Of a stretch of DNA of 14,122 nucleotides, positions 13,896 through 14,122 are shown one piece after another. Each line of letters begins with the position of its first letter. Position 1 is the stretch's first letter. A program made the translations under genes and the position numbers. The stretch is from positions 1-14,122 of the forward strand of contig JAVKSL010000070.1 of the NCBI GenBank assembly GCA_039583695.1, read 5' to 3'. The notes under the pieces were generated by a model that had not been told where the DNA came from, did not search any database, and worked only from the letters and a program-made list of their open reading frames with translations. The DNA is from JAVKSL01 sp039583695. GTDB taxonomy: Bacteria > Actinomycetota > Acidimicrobiia > Acidimicrobiales > JAJPHD01.

Positions 13896-14122
13896 TTGCC
13901 TGAGTTGGATGGCGGCCTCCGGCCGGGACCATACCGATGTCGGTGCTAGCGACGAAGGCCGCCACCACCAGGCACTGCGCCGGAGGCGCCCGGCCAGGCG
14001 TGCCCCCGCCACCATGGCTGCTGTCAAGTGATATGGAAGCTTAGTGTGGAGTTTCGCACTCCTGAGCGCCCTGCCGACTGAGCCGACGTCGGTGACGGCC
14101 CAGCTCACGCTGCGCGGGTGAG
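13896..14122. other. spacer at the window edge
   Basis: No gene is supported. A minus-strand frame through 13950-13870 gives VAAFVASTDIGMVPAGG, which resembles pieces of TetR C-terminal domains but in the opposite direction; this could be chance or a local inversion. A small hairpin GGAGT/ACTCC (14048-14062) and a minus-strand TTGACA near 14025-14030 are present without a matching -10. Confidence 0.3.

Noticed and set aside
13548..14108. Minus-strand 186-codon frame over the TetR relic
   Set aside because: Its C-terminal two thirds is Arg/Gly-rich antisense of TetR coding; only a short stretch looks protein-like.

Overview
The window is high-GC DNA with GTG starts, a furA-katG pair and a two-domain VOC protein of the type found in mycobacteria and their relatives. 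Together these suggest a member of the Actinomycetota; the genus cannot be told from this sequence. It mixes intact, well-ordered operons with stretches of broken genes and insertion-sequence relics, so it reads as an accessory or rearranged region around a few conserved stress genes.

Layout: (1) 1-2280 is an insertion-sequence graveyard, all on the minus strand. It holds an IS110-family transposase broken by two frameshifts and cut at its 3' end, its non-coding upstream region, and the start of an IS3-family orfA. (2) 2496-4477 is a compact minus-strand cluster: a four-helix membrane protein with a Met-rich outer loop, an ECF sigma factor, and an overlapping membrane-anchored zinc-type anti-sigma factor. 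(3) 4478-5583 carries no intact gene; it contains a decayed vapBC toxin-antitoxin module. (4) 5809-6384 is a plus-strand DinB-like protein, followed by a 9-bp GC-rich minisatellite (6384-6560) between convergent genes. (5) 8792-6596 (minus) is a tightly overlapping three-gene operon: two-domain VOC protein, six-Asp-box beta-propeller, and a MoaD/ThiS-like protein ending in Gly-Gly. A broken rtcB RNA ligase lies just upstream. (6) 12323-9604 (minus) is an intact furA-katG operon with a recognisable, apparently leaderless promoter and a terminator-like hairpin. (7) 12384-14122 holds an unidentified fragment and a divergent pair of broken genes, a class I methyltransferase and a TetR regulator.

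How the genes work together: furA-katG is a peroxide-responsive unit. The sigma/anti-sigma pair is a surface-signal switch, and the Met-rich membrane protein upstream on the same strand is its most likely partner or target. The VOC-propeller-MoaD operon is the best candidate for an under-described system: the genes are translationally coupled, each family is recognisable, but no pathway for the set is evident. No tRNA, rRNA or CRISPR array was seen.
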